From assembly GCA_016432585.1 (NCBI GenBank), contig CP066696.1:514113-578112 (forward strand): a stretch of 64,000 nucleotides of DNA, in the 5' to 3' direction. The position numbers and the translations under genes are program-made. Below, piece by piece: positions 8,997 to 17,577 of this stretch. The DNA comes from Candidatus Saccharibacteria bacterium (lineage in GTDB: Bacteria > Patescibacteriota > Saccharimonadia > Saccharimonadales > Saccharimonadaceae). The stretch's first letter is position 1. Each line of letters opens with the position of its first letter. Below the pieces are notes generated by a model that was given only the letters and a program-made list of their open reading frames with translations, was not told the DNA's origin and did not search any database.

Positions 8997-10160
8997 ATGC
9001 ACCACGTTCTCAGTCACGCCACCAAGCAGTTATATCAACATGCCGCCAAACCGTTGCTTTTCAAGCTTCACCCGGATGGTGTTCATCGTCGCCTCATTCG
9101 CACAGGTTCGGTTATTCAACGAAGTAAACTAACAAACCACATACTGCGCGGCGCTTGGGCGTACCAAAACCCAAAGGCACTTTCTCAAACTATTCACGGA
9201 ATTACTTTTAGCAACCCGATCGGTCTGTCAGCCGGCTTCGATAAAAACTTTCAGCTGCCTCCGCTTCTTAAATCAGTGGGCTTCGGCTTTATGGAGGGCG
9301 GGTCTTTAACGCTGCACGAATGTGCCGGCAACCCCGGTCCGTGGTTTCACCGATTGCCAAAAACAAAAGGCCTCGTTGTAAATGCCGGACTAGCTAATCA
9401 AGGGGTTGATAGAATTATTAGTCGGCTAGCTGCATATCTGGTCAATACATTTACTGATTTTCCACTCAACATATCTGTTGCAAAAACAAATTCACCCGAC
9501 GCTTGCTCTGAGACGGCGGCGATTGCCGATTATATTGGCAGTCTAAAGGCACTCAAACGAGCGAAATTAGGTGATATCTACACCCTCAATATTTCTTGTC
9601 CAAACACCTATGGTGGTCAGCCATTTACCACACCCGAACTTCTAGAAAAACTTTTAACGGCCGTCGACGCAATTAGACTGAGTGCTCCAGTATTTATAAA
9701 AATGCCGGCTCATCTACCGTGGAAAGAATTTAAAAAGCTAGCCGATGTGGCCGCAAAACACTCCATTGCGGGCCTTACTATTTCGAACCTTGTTTACCGC
9801 GAGCAAATAGAGCTAAAAGACCCATTGCCTGGTAGCGTAAAAGGGAAGATCAGTGGCGCAGCAAGTGCGGCGATCGCTAACAATCTTATTTTTCGGACAC
9901 GGCAAGCATACGGCGATCATTTTATTATCATTGGCGTAGGTGGAGTGTTTAATGCAGCCGACGCATACGAAAAGATAAAGTATGGCGCAAATCTAGTAGA
10001 ACTTATCACAGGCATGATTTTTGAAGGCCCCCAAATGGTAGGGCAGATAAACGAAGAACTCGTTGCTCTGCTAAAAAAGGATGGGCTCACAAATATTGGC
10101 GAAGCAGTAGGCGTAGCGGTTTCAATCGGGCCTGGTGCCGCAGCAAAGAATCAAACCTAA
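8997..10160 (+). CDS. pyrD: Dihydroorotate dehydrogenase
   Basis: This 387-residue enzyme oxidises dihydroorotate to orotate in pyrimidine synthesis. FMN-barrel motifs are visible: GLSAGFDKN at 76-84, NISCPNT near 196-202, and the C-terminal IGVGGVFNAADAYEKI phosphate loop. The N-terminal extension with HPDGVHRRLI (25-34) resembles the membrane-associating class 2 enzymes. The active-site loop, however, has cysteine (NISCPN) where E. coli class 2 has serine (NISSPN), as in class 1. TATAAC lies 9 bases before the ATG. No other pyrimidine biosynthesis genes are adjacent. Confidence 0.88.
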   Translation: MHHVLSHATKQLYQHAAKPLLFKLHPDGVHRRLIRTGSVIQRSKLTNHILRGAWAYQNPKALSQTIHGITFSNPIGLSAGFDKNFQLPPLLKSVGFGFMEGGSLTLHECAGNPGPWFHRLPKTKGLVVNAGLANQGVDRIISRLAAYLVNTFTDFPLNISVAKTNSPDACSETAAIADYIGSLKALKRAKLGDIYTLNISCPNTYGGQPFTTPELLEKLLTAVDAIRLSAPVFIKMPAHLPWKEFKKLADVAAKHSIAGLTISNLVYREQIELKDPLPGSVKGKISGAASAAIANNLIFRTRQAYGDHFIIIGVGGVFNAADAYEKIKYGANLVELITGMIFEGPQMVGQINEELVALLKKDGLTNIGEAVGVAVSIGPGAAAKNQT

Positions 10161-10212
10161 TTAGGCTAGGTGACGTAAAGCAAAAGCGGGCTGAACAAAT
10201 GCGGCCGACAAT

Positions 10213-10791
10213 TTAATGGAAGGCTTTTCCATCTTCTAGCATATCTATCATTTTTTGCAGTCGAGCGCTTTTGGTTTTTTCGGTTTTTGCTGTTAAGAGT
10301 CGCCAAATTACAGCGTATTTATTTGTTTTATTCAAGGTATCATAGAATGCTTTCGCCTTCGGACTTCTCTTTAATGCCGCCTCAAGCTCGGGTGGCATCG
10401 TTGCCGTGCGCTGCGATGCGTAAGCGGCTTGCCAGCGACCATCCGCCTTAGCCGCCTCGATAGCCTCAAAACCTGGCTTTTGCATGCGCCCGCCCGCTAT
10501 AAGCGCCTCGACCTTTGCAATGTTTACCTTTGACCACAGGCTTTTTGGACGACGCGGCGTGTATTTTTGCAAGTAGTAAGTGTCATCATAGGCGCGGCGC
10601 TGGCCATCAATCCATCCGTAGCAAAGTGCGATATCGAGCGCGTCGCCAATAGCAATACTTTTAGCCTCAGCTCCTTTTTTAGCCACTTTCATCCAAACAC
10701 CATCTACTTGTGCATGATGTTGCGACAGCCATATCTCCCAATCTTTATCAGTTGAAAATAGTATCGACTTATCGTGGCTTTGCTTATCCAT
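10213..10791 (-). CDS. YdeI/OmpD-associated family protein
   Basis: This 192-residue protein matches the YdeI/OmpD-associated family: a central WLSQHHAQVDGVWMKVAKKG segment, the ALCYGWIDGQ motif and a C-terminal SPKAKAFYDTLNKTNKYAVIWRLLTAKTEKTKSARLQKMI helical region. The family is linked to bacteriocin or peptide tolerance in some bacteria, but its biochemical role is not known. A -10 hexamer TATCAT lies exactly 6 bases before the ATG, so the mRNA is probably leaderless. It converges on pyrD with about 50 bases between, where no terminator is seen. Confidence 0.8.
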   Translation of the reverse strand: MDKQSHDKSILFSTDKDWEIWLSQHHAQVDGVWMKVAKKGAEAKSIAIGDALDIALCYGWIDGQRRAYDDTYYLQKYTPRRPKSLWSKVNIAKVEALIAGGRMQKPGFEAIEAAKADGRWQAAYASQRTATMPPELEAALKRSPKAKAFYDTLNKTNKYAVIWRLLTAKTEKTKSARLQKMIDMLEDGKAFH

Positions 10792-10821
10792 TTTTTAATG
10801 ATATCACACCTCGCAGACCTA

Positions 10822-10850
10822 TTTACAAACAGGTCTTTATATGCTATAAA
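10822..10850 (+). promoter_or_regulatory. Extended -10 promoter of GC-rich orphan A
   Basis: TTTACA at 10822-10827, 17 bp, then TATAAA at 10845-10850 preceded by TGC. The AT-rich promoter contrasts with the GC-rich gene it serves. Confidence 0.6.
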
Positions 10851-10903
10851 AGATATAACGAGACGTGCGTCCAGCATGTCTCATCGTTACGAGGAGTGGC
10901 ACT

Positions 10904-11122
10904 ATGAAGCCTGAACCGTCGGTTCACGACGTCGCGGACGGCATCGAGCGGAAGCTCGGGGCCCTGAACGGCGTGAGCGACATCGACGTTACTGCCAGCG
11001 GCAGCGTCATCTCGGTGACGGGCACGTTCCCGCCCGCCATGCACCAGAAGGTGCGCGACATCACCGCCAGCTACAACGACAGCGGCTTCACCGTCTCGCT
11101 CGACCTGCGCGGCGCGCGGTAA
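10904..11122 (+). CDS. GC-rich orphan A, 72-residue protein of unknown function
   Basis: I do not recognise this small protein. It has a helix-like N-terminus (SVHDVADGIERKLGALNG) followed by beta-prone stretches (DIDVTASGSVISVTGTF), which suggests an alpha/beta fold and no membrane segment. The ATG at 10904 is chosen because GAGGAG sits 8 bases upstream; a longer frame to 10865 lacks this. The base composition is striking: 42 of 60 bases at 10921-10980 are G or C, against 28 of 60 in a pyrD sample (9181-9240). It is a single-gene unit with its own promoter and terminator, one of seven such units in the window. The LGAL(N/D)G region is weakly like orphan C at 28852. Confidence 0.7.
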   Translation: MKPEPSVHDVADGIERKLGALNGVSDIDVTASGSVISVTGTFPPAMHQKVRDITASYNDSGFTVSLDLRGAR

Positions 11123-11195
11123 GTCCTTCCTCCTAGCAGACGCACCCAGCGTTCTGCAACCCCGCAAATAACAGCTTGAGGCTCTTTCGCATTAG

Positions 11196-11233
11196 TGAAG
11201 AAGCCTCGCTGCCAGCGGGGTTTCTTCATTTTT
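11196..11233 (+). terminator. Terminator after GC-rich orphan A
   Basis: A long interrupted stem (TGAAGAAGCC...CGCTG with CAGCG...GGTTTCTTCA) is followed by ATTTTTT. It ends the orphan and separates it from the convergent ABC permease gene. Confidence 0.8.
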
Positions 11234-11241
11234 TAGCATAT

Positions 11242-12870
11242 TTAGGTTGTCGTAATATTGCGGCGACGGAACAGACCAACCGCCATAATCGCAGCACCCG
11301 CAGAGACCGCAAGTATCCACAAAATAGGACTCCAGGTCATTTCTTCGGCCGGTATGGCGGGGATATGTGTAAACGGCGAGAGGTTAATAGCCCATTCGGG
11401 TAATTTTAGCAATGCGCCCAACTGCATTATTGCGTAACTTCCAGCAAAGAATGTCCAGGCAAGTGCGTTGCTTATCGCTGGAAGTACCGCAAACAGAAAA
11501 GCGACGATCGCCACAAACAGTAGTACGAGCGGAATCTGAACCAAGCCTGCCTGAATCAGTGCAAACGCCTGAGTTTCAAGATCGTTCGACATAATACCGT
11601 GAGTCACACCAGCTGCGATTCCCGCGATTAAAACAAGAATCGTGCCGCCAATCCCCGTAATAACCATATGGCTAAGTATCCACGACTGACGCCTGACGCT
11701 ACCTGCCAAAACCAACTCTAAGCGTCCCTCGGCTTCCTCTGAGCGAATTTTTTGCATGGCTTGAACTGCATAACCCACAGCCATTACGCCGAATAACGAC
11801 ATAGAGAAGGCTAGGTAGGCGTTGGTAAGATTTTCGCTACCGCCCAAAAGAGCGATCATCTCTGCCATATCCTTACTGCTTGAAGTCATCTTGGCAACTT
11901 CTTGCGCCATAGAACCAAGCGCCACGGCAAGAACGGCAACACCGATAGACCACCCTATAATTAGGCCGCGCTGCTGGCGAAATGCTAGGCCAAAAGCGCT
12001 CGACAAGCTGGCTTTAGCCGATGCCGGCCCGCGACGCGCAGGAAACAGACCAGATCCAAGATCGCGACGTGAGCGGAGAAACAGTGCGCAGCCTATAGCA
12101 ACAAACAAGGTGACAGCAAGCACTACAAGCGGCCAGACATTATCTCGAATAAATGGCTGGACTTCGCGTGCAAGACCCATTGGGGAGAACATCGTCGCAA
12201 GACCACTCTTAACTTCTAATCCCCCGGGCTGAACTTCGCCAAAAGCATCACCCACGGCACGTAGCAAAAAGAAGAAGCCTACCGAACCCCCAGCGATCGC
12301 GTTCGCTGCCCGCGATGTCTGTGTTAATTGCGCCACGATCGCAGCGATACCGGCAAACACCATACCCATCGCCCCCATAGCAAGACCGGCAAGAAGAGAG
12401 CTATCAAAAGCCAGACCACAGACCATATAGGCAGTCGTAACGACACCTACAATCAGCAGATTTGCCAAAAATGCCAGACTAAGGGCAGCGGCAAGCGGCG
12501 CGTATAGCCCAACAGACGCGCTCCCGATTAGTTCGGTGCGCCCAGCCTCTTCCTCAGCCCTGGTATGGCGAACCACTAAAAGCGTACTCATAAACGCTAC
12601 AAACAGGGTAAAGAATGTGAATGTTTCTGTGAGCATAATAGATTCTTGAGTAGCACCAAGAACAGGGCCGTTAAATGCCCGGGCGGCAACACTCACCGCC
12701 GAGGCTGCAACATACCCCATAATCTCTTCGGGCGTCTCGTAGACCGCCTTAACGCTTAGCGTCGATGGAATAAGAATAGCAGCGATACCCACTATCCAAA
12801 CCAGTAGTTTTATTCGGTCACGTCGAAGTGCAGCGCCGAACAGCCTGCCTGTACCTGTAAATACCGACAT
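11242..12870 (-). CDS. ABC exporter permease (polyketide/antibiotic exporter type)
   Basis: The 542-residue protein has about twelve hydrophobic helices in two halves, separated by a basic cytoplasmic loop near the middle (RSRRDLGSGLFPARRGPASAK). The RHTRAEEEAGRTELIGS and IRSEEAEGRLELVLAGSVRRQSW segments, one in each half, are the repeated cytoplasmic coupling motifs of the TnrB3-type (polyketide antibiotic exporter) permease family. It starts 3 bases after the ATPase gene stop, so the two make one transporter. The substrate is unknown; drug or peptide export is the usual role. Confidence 0.85.
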   Translation of the reverse strand: MSVFTGTGRLFGAALRRDRIKLLVWIVGIAAILIPSTLSVKAVYETPEEIMGYVAASAVSVAARAFNGPVLGATQESIMLTETFTFFTLFVAFMSTLLVVRHTRAEEEAGRTELIGSASVGLYAPLAAALSLAFLANLLIVGVVTTAYMVCGLAFDSSLLAGLAMGAMGMVFAGIAAIVAQLTQTSRAANAIAGGSVGFFFLLRAVGDAFGEVQPGGLEVKSGLATMFSPMGLAREVQPFIRDNVWPLVVLAVTLFVAIGCALFLRSRRDLGSGLFPARRGPASAKASLSSAFGLAFRQQRGLIIGWSIGVAVLAVALGSMAQEVAKMTSSSKDMAEMIALLGGSENLTNAYLAFSMSLFGVMAVGYAVQAMQKIRSEEAEGRLELVLAGSVRRQSWILSHMVITGIGGTILVLIAGIAAGVTHGIMSNDLETQAFALIQAGLVQIPLVLLFVAIVAFLFAVLPAISNALAWTFFAGSYAIMQLGALLKLPEWAINLSPFTHIPAIPAEEMTWSPILWILAVSAGAAIMAVGLFRRRNITTT

Positions 12871-12873
12871 CTA

Positions 12874-13770
12874 CTACAACTCCTTTGCTGCATAGTGATG
12901 CATAAACAGCTCTTCCAGCGACGGTTCAGCACTATGAATACTATGCATGCCAAACTTCGCCACCAGCGTCAGTGCCTCGCCAAGACCGCCATTGCGTACC
13001 TTAAACGTTGTGCGGTCGCCCTTGACCGAAACTTCTGTTACGTCGGCAAGTGCATCGAGCCCCTTTATCGGGCTTTTGGTGACGACAGATACGGTCGCGT
13101 ACGAAAGGTGACGAAGCGACGACAGCTTGTCGGATACGATCGTTTCACCTTTTTTGATAATAGTCACTTCGTCGCATAGCGTGTCAACCTCACCAAGAAT
13201 ATGACTTGAAAGCAGAATTGTTTTACCTGCATTTTTAAGTTGTAAAACGCGCTCGTTAAAAACAGCCTGCATAAGAGGGTCGAGACCCGATGTTGGCTCG
13301 TCGAGTAAATACAGCTCTACATCCGATGCCAGGGCAGCAATAATTGCCACTTTTTGACGGTTTCCCTTAGAGTACGTCCCACACTTTTTCGTTGGGTCTA
13401 AATCAAATTGCTCGAGAAGCTCTGCGCGACGCTTTGCGTCTAATCCTCCACGAAGCCGGCCGAGTAGATCAATCGCCTCGCCACCAGAAAGATTCGGCCA
13501 AAGATCGACGTCGCCAGGTACATACGCTAGCCGTTTATGAAGCTGCACCGCGTCACGCCACGGATCGCCACCAAGCAGCGTTACTTCGCCGGCATTTTTA
13601 CGTAGAAGCCCTAGCATTATACGTATAGTCGTTGATTTTCCTGCGCCATTTGGCCCTAAAAACCCATGAACCTCACCGGTATTAACCTTGAGATTCAGTT
13701 TGTTTAATGCTTTTACTTGGCCAAACTCTTTAACTAAATTTTTAATTTCAATTGCAACCGTATCAGACAT
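12874..13770 (-). CDS. ABC transporter ATP-binding protein
   Basis: This 298-residue ATPase has Walker A GPNGAGKST at 39-47, a Q-loop region, the signature-like YSKGNRQKV, and Walker B YLLDEPTSGLD followed by the SSH switch histidine. The last 80 residues form the extra C-terminal domain seen in drug-export ATPases. The signature is YSKGN rather than the canonical LSGGQ, a variation seen in this exporter class. TATAAT lies about 26 bases before the ATG, with GAGGG in the leader, so this gene leads the two-gene exporter operon. Confidence 0.9.
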   Translation of the reverse strand: MSDTVAIEIKNLVKEFGQVKALNKLNLKVNTGEVHGFLGPNGAGKSTTIRIMLGLLRKNAGEVTLLGGDPWRDAVQLHKRLAYVPGDVDLWPNLSGGEAIDLLGRLRGGLDAKRRAELLEQFDLDPTKKCGTYSKGNRQKVAIIAALASDVELYLLDEPTSGLDPLMQAVFNERVLQLKNAGKTILLSSHILGEVDTLCDEVTIIKKGETIVSDKLSSLRHLSYATVSVVTKSPIKGLDALADVTEVSVKGDRTTFKVRNGGLGEALTLVAKFGMHSIHSAEPSLEELFMHHYAAKEL

Positions 13771-13839
13771 GTAGCTTTACCCTCATTTATGCCTACATTA
13801 TAGCTTTAGCGTAAGCTCAATACTAGACCTGGGGTTGTT

Positions 13840-14136
13840 TTACGAATAAATAATAATGCCGATCACCACAAGGAAATCTACGATAAACCACAGAATCTGG
13901 TTAAGAATAAGTGGCTTTATTTTATGCACGATACTATACGTTAAAAATACAAGACCAAGTAGCATAAACCCAAGCCATGTCCACAGCGAAACCCCCGATA
14001 CGTCTTGGGTTACGTAGATAGAATATACCTGCGGAATTGCCGTAAGCGGGTGAATGACCGACGCCAAAGTCATAAGGGAATCAATACTTTTCGTGGATCG
14101 GCGCTTCAAAGCCTCTTCTTGAACTTGGCTCGCCAT
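13840..14136 (-). CDS. SemiSWEET/PQ-loop family small transporter
   Basis: The 98-residue protein has three membrane helices (about 21-40, 48-66 and 76-96) and the PQ-loop motif IPQVYSIYVTQDVSGVSLWTW, which defines SemiSWEET half-transporters. These work as homodimers and move sugars across the membrane. The N-terminus has an acidic and basic soluble stretch of about 18 residues. It starts one base after the stop of the upstream membrane protein, so the two are co-transcribed. Sugar specificity cannot be read from sequence. Confidence 0.8.
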   Translation of the reverse strand: MASQVQEEALKRRSTKSIDSLMTLASVIHPLTAIPQVYSIYVTQDVSGVSLWTWLGFMLLGLVFLTYSIVHKIKPLILNQILWFIVDFLVVIGIIIYS

Positions 14137-14137
14137 A

Positions 14138-14647
14138 TTAATGTCCTACTACCAGCTTTAGTCCAACAACACCCAGTCCAATTGCAAGCTCTACCGCAAC
14201 AAGAACAAGCATAGGAATACGATTTGAGCCCAAAGATCGGGCCGAGCCGATCGACCACCCAATCAAAAGCGCCATCGAACTTAGAATTGAAATGTCTATC
14301 GCGGCGCTTAGCGTCACCGCCCCGACAGCCGAAAGACTAATCATAATCAGCGGAAAAACGAGGGAAGCAAGCATTGGCGCATGGCGACGGATTTGGTGGT
14401 TCACCTCTTCCGAATGATCAAGTTCATCCTTAAAAACCATCCGGCGAGACATTTGCGTTGCCACAATACTCGCAGCCCATAGCGATACGATTGTGCCCAC
14501 AATAATAAAACCTGCATTGATAGGGGACACGTGATCGCTATCTATGCTAATAAGGACAGCCAGCAGGGCAAGCGTTGCGTAGATACGCTCTTTTAAAAGA
14601 TCGGCAATGAATTCTTTTTCGGCATTGTTTTTCTGTCGTGTTTTCAT
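14138..14647 (-). CDS. Small four-helix membrane protein, unknown
   Basis: I do not recognise a named family for this 169-residue protein. It has hydrophobic helices at about 24-40, 44-62, 95-113 and 119-140, with a final helix near 146-166, and a charged cytoplasmic stretch between helices (RRMVFKDELDHSEEVNHQIRRH). TACAAT lies exactly 6 bases before the ATG, so the transcript is probably leaderless. It is followed after one base by the SemiSWEET gene, so a shared membrane role is possible but not shown. Confidence 0.65.
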   Translation of the reverse strand: MKTRQKNNAEKEFIADLLKERIYATLALLAVLISIDSDHVSPINAGFIIVGTIVSLWAASIVATQMSRRMVFKDELDHSEEVNHQIRRHAPMLASLVFPLIMISLSAVGAVTLSAAIDISILSSMALLIGWSIGSARSLGSNRIPMLVLVAVELAIGLGVVGLKLVVGH

Positions 14648-14670
14648 ACACCTATTGTAGCAAAGTTAAT

Positions 14671-15318
14671 TTACCCCTGAAGGATACCAAGCTCTGCCAG
14701 CACGGATTCAGGATCTTCACCCTCCTCAAGCAGCGCACTGTAAGCATGCCCAATCATATCCTCTAGGTCAGCGCCCTGTTCGGCAAGATCACGCAAAAAC
14801 TCACGGTTTTCATCGGCAATTCGGCCCCTCAACATAACAACAATCATTTCCGGAGACACCGCCACCGTTTCAGGCCATGTAGCAATTTCGCGATCAATGG
14901 CTACGCTAAGACCATCGTACCTATTGTTCAGCGCATACACCTCGGCACGATCAAGCTCCTCTAAGTACCTCTCTGTTTTTCCGGCAGTCTGAAACAAAAG
15001 CGCTTTATATAACATCGCTTCAATCTGAGCCTTCGTATATGCGTCTGGATTATCGGCTGTGACTTCTGTAGCCTCAACTATACCTTCGGCAATTTGAGCA
15101 AACTCTTGCCATGCCAGCTTAAGGCGGTCGGCGTCGGGATCATCATTCATCAGTCCATCTATAATTGCAAGCGACGCCTCGTAAAGATCTGGGTGATCAT
15201 GAAAATCAAAACGTTCAATAAACCCCCGCACCTGATTATCAAGGTCTCCGGGGGCACCTACATAAATTTCATTTTCATGCCCCTCGTAATGACGAAAGGG
15301 ATCTTTGTCGTGATGCAT
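14671..15318 (-). CDS. Acidic hypothetical protein with helical repeats
   Basis: This 215-residue protein is rich in Asp and Glu and is predicted to be almost all helical, with no signal peptide or membrane segment. The middle (AMLYKALLFQTAGKTERYLEELDRAEVYALNNR) reads like a TPR-type helix pair, but a full repeat consensus is not clear. The C-terminus (SALLEEGEDPESVLAELGI) is again acidic. TATAGT lies exactly 6 bases before the ATG, so the mRNA is probably leaderless. Function unknown; a scaffold or binding role would be a guess. Confidence 0.6.
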   Translation of the reverse strand: MHHDKDPFRHYEGHENEIYVGAPGDLDNQVRGFIERFDFHDHPDLYEASLAIIDGLMNDDPDADRLKLAWQEFAQIAEGIVEATEVTADNPDAYTKAQIEAMLYKALLFQTAGKTERYLEELDRAEVYALNNRYDGLSVAIDREIATWPETVAVSPEMIVVMLRGRIADENREFLRDLAEQGADLEDMIGHAYSALLEEGEDPESVLAELGILQG

Positions 15319-15409
15319 ATCTTCACTATATCATGCACTCACAGCTATGGTAGATTTGTTATAAACAGTATATAATATCCCAGTTCGCTCCAATTTCAAG
15401 GGGGAAACA

Positions 15410-15823
15410 ATGCACCGCAGATTGGCACTACGGCTCACGGCAACGGCAACACTGGCACTCTTCTACCCGTCTGCCGACAGTCCGCCGGTGACCAACGAGG
15501 AGTTCATCCGCGGAGTCATCGCGAACAACGAGCGTCTTGCGCGGATGCTGACAGCAAAAGGATGGCCGTCGCCCACGTCGTACATGGGAGAGGGCATTCA
15601 ACGCCACTCCATTCAACGGCAGTACGCCGGGCTGGACGTGCAGACAAGCCGGGGATCCAGATTCGTTCTGATCCTGCTCGACGGCAACAGCTACCGGATC
15701 GCTGGTGTGTTCGCAAGCCCGCCCGATCGGCTGCCCGCCAAGAATTCGCTGCAAGTTCCCCTCGAGCTTCTGGCGAAGAACATCTCGTGGACAGACGCCC
15801 TCCGGCTGCTCGGCTCTGTGTGA
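15410..15823 (+). CDS. GC-rich orphan B, putative secreted 137-residue protein
   Basis: I do not recognise this protein. The N-terminus (MHRRLALRLTATATLALFYP) looks like a signal peptide or anchor, followed by a helical segment (VTNEEFIRGVIANNERLARML) and a beta-rich middle with GSRFVLILLDGNSYRIAGVF. The ATG has AAGGGGG 5 bases upstream. Composition is foreign to its neighbours: 39 of 60 bases at 15601-15660 are G or C. It is a single gene with TATAAT-like sequences upstream (about 15370-15376) and a perfect 9-bp hairpin after it. It belongs to the set of seven GC-rich units. If secreted, it could act at the cell surface. Confidence 0.65.
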   Translation: MHRRLALRLTATATLALFYPSADSPPVTNEEFIRGVIANNERLARMLTAKGWPSPTSYMGEGIQRHSIQRQYAGLDVQTSRGSRFVLILLDGNSYRIAGVFASPPDRLPAKNSLQVPLELLAKNISWTDALRLLGSV

Positions 15824-15845
15824 GCATCCCCTAAATAGGGCGACG

Positions 15846-15870
15846 GGGCGGGCTATAGACAAGCCCGCCC
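15846..15870 (+). terminator. T-tract-less hairpin after GC-rich orphan B
   Basis: GGGCGGGCT at 15846-15854 pairs perfectly with AGCCCGCCC at 15862-15870 around a 7-base loop. No T-tract follows on either strand, unlike the native terminators in this window. Confidence 0.55.
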
Positions 15871-15878
15871 ATAAGACA

Positions 15879-16382
15879 CTAGCTACTGAGTATGTTCTTT
15901 AAATGAGCTTCATTAGCGTTAAATGTATTTATTATTTGCGAGTGGAGCGGGGAGGGAAGTGTGCCTAGTGTAAACCACCCTGAATCATCAAACTTATCGG
16001 GCTCATTAATAACGACGTCCTCGGGACTAACCAATGCCGCAAAATCAAGCGCTAGCCAGTGCGTCGACGTTCCATCTGGCAGTGTGCGAAAAACATCTCT
16101 GTAGCCAAGAAATTCAACACTGCTAGGCGTCGCCGAATACTCTTCTTGAATCTCTTTGACAACATTAGCCTCGGCCGTTAAACCCCAATCCAGCCCGCCC
16201 CCACCAATATCCCAGCGGCCCTGTTCGTCTCGCGCCTGGCTACTCCTTTTGGCCATAAAAATCCGACCTTGACTGTCATAGCATATAAAACATGTCGTAA
16301 TACCAACAAAACCAACGCCCCTTTGAGCCCTAAGAATAGCATCATCTATATATCCATCGTTCATGTTCGCATTGTACACCAT
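15879..16382 (-). CDS. NUDIX hydrolase
   Basis: This protein of about 167 residues has a NUDIX box running from GGGLDWGLTAEANVV to KEIQEEYS; the usual REUxEE is KEIQEE here, keeping the metal-binding glutamates. NUDIX enzymes cut nucleoside diphosphates linked to another group. The ATG at 16382 is preferred because a longer frame would run 38 bases into the upstream kinase gene. A second ATG at 16364 is also possible. The upstream kinase and this gene form a likely operon. The substrate cannot be predicted. Confidence 0.8.
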   Translation of the reverse strand: MVYNANMNDGYIDDAILRAQRGVGFVGITTCFICYDSQGRIFMAKRSSQARDEQGRWDIGGGGLDWGLTAEANVVKEIQEEYSATPSSVEFLGYRDVFRTLPDGTSTHWLALDFAALVSPEDVVINEPDKFDDSGWFTLGTLPSPLHSQIINTFNANEAHLKNILSS

Positions 16383-16398
16383 AGAGGTATCACCGAGC

Positions 16399-16941
16399 CT
16401 AGTTATTATGCATTTGAATAAATGCCAGAATATCATTTATCGCCGGGTTATATCCGCTTTCGGTAGCAACTACTAATGTAGGAACCGATAGATCCAACAC
16501 ATCAGCCGTACGCGAAAGGTTCTCTTTATGAAAAACGGCGCGCTCAAGAAGCGCCGCCCGTCGTTTTTCTATGTTAGGCAGGTCGCTCGATTCAATCCTG
16601 TGAATATAGCGAGCGATAGGATCGGCACAATAGACGTGAATATAAATAATTCTCGCGTGCGGAACAAGCTTGTCAATAATATCGGCCTTGCCCATATCCT
16701 TTTGTAATACGTGGTCGACAACAAAACTTATCTGTTTTTGCGCCATAGAAATCATTAACGGTACGAACGCGTTAGCAATCGCGGCTTTTCTATCATGATT
16801 TGACTGTGTGAGTTCTATTCCTCCATGCACTAGGTCACTCGAAACATGGGGTATATACAATTGTTCAGATATGAGCTTTGCAAGCGTGGTTTTGCCGGCA
16901 CCTGGCGACCCACTAATATAAATAATTATAGGTTTGTTCAT
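16399..16941 (-). CDS. P-loop kinase-like NTPase (AAA_33/adenylate kinase-like)
   Basis: The 180-residue protein has Walker A GSPGAGKT at residues 11-18 and an SSDLVHGGIEL switch-like segment, in the size range of small P-loop kinases of the AAA_33/Zeta-like group. These phosphorylate nucleotides, sugars or other small molecules. A DHVLQKD segment near residue 76 and a lid-like ESSDLPNIEKRRAALLERA region follow. Its ATG overlaps the stop of the upstream membrane gene by 4 bases (ATGA), so it is translationally coupled. The substrate is unknown. Confidence 0.75.
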   Translation of the reverse strand: MNKPIIIYISGSPGAGKTTLAKLISEQLYIPHVSSDLVHGGIELTQSNHDRKAAIANAFVPLMISMAQKQISFVVDHVLQKDMGKADIIDKLVPHARIIYIHVYCADPIARYIHRIESSDLPNIEKRRAALLERAVFHKENLSRTADVLDLSVPTLVVATESGYNPAINDILAFIQMHNN

Positions 16942-17546
16942 GTGCGTTTTTTCTTACCTAGTTGCACCGAGCGCAAAACAAAACCGGCCGCTACAACCAA
17001 TACTGCAATGACAACCGACACTGCACCAACTTCAGCATACGAACTCGCTTGCGGGTTAAGAAAGGGGTACGGATACCACGACACTATACTTCCTCGCACT
17101 AGCGTATAGGCAACATAGGCAAACGGAAAAACAACCCAAGCCCACACTACCTTCGCGGGCAACTTGTTTTTAGGAGGATTCAGCACCCAATCTAACACCA
17201 CAACAATAGGCATGATGTAATGCAGTACTGTGTTATCCCACGGCACGGCAGTCAACCGAACATCTGTCAGCCCCGACAGCAACAGCGCAAATATCACACC
17301 CGTCATAAGCATATAAAGAGCCGTCGCGCCCCTTATTACCTGGATTTTATAAGATGCAGCATTTGTTAGGGCCAGATAAAGCAAAAGAAGCGCAGCGATT
17401 ATATTACTTTGTATCGTAAAAAAGCTAAAAAAGTTAGAAGGGTTAAATACACCTTGGTTTACAAGAACGATTATCTCGGTAGCGATAGCCGACAAGCCCA
17501 GTAAGCCAAATATAAATCGTAAACGACGAGTGTTTAAAAACTTCAT
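16938..17546 (-). CDS. Pr6Pr family six-helix membrane protein
   Basis: This 202-residue protein has about six membrane helices and matches the Pr6Pr family: FFSFFTIQSNIIAALLLLY near residue 40, a central LLSGL...WDNTVLHYIMPIVVVLDW stretch, and FPFAYVAYTLVRG. Members occur widely in actinobacteria and Patescibacteria and have no firm function; some relatives resemble the AIG1/FAR-17a lipid hydrolases, with conserved Thr and His in the membrane, both present here (TIQSN, LHY). TATTAT lies 7 bases before the ATG, so it is probably leaderless. It leads a three-gene operon with the kinase and NUDIX genes. Confidence 0.75.
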   Translation of the reverse strand: MKFLNTRRLRFIFGLLGLSAIATEIIVLVNQGVFNPSNFFSFFTIQSNIIAALLLLYLALTNAASYKIQVIRGATALYMLMTGVIFALLLSGLTDVRLTAVPWDNTVLHYIMPIVVVLDWVLNPPKNKLPAKVVWAWVVFPFAYVAYTLVRGSIVSWYPYPFLNPQASSYAEVGAVSVVIAVLVVAAGFVLRSVQLGKKKRT

Positions 17547-17577
17547 TGTTTTTATAATAGCAAACTGTTCACGTTTA

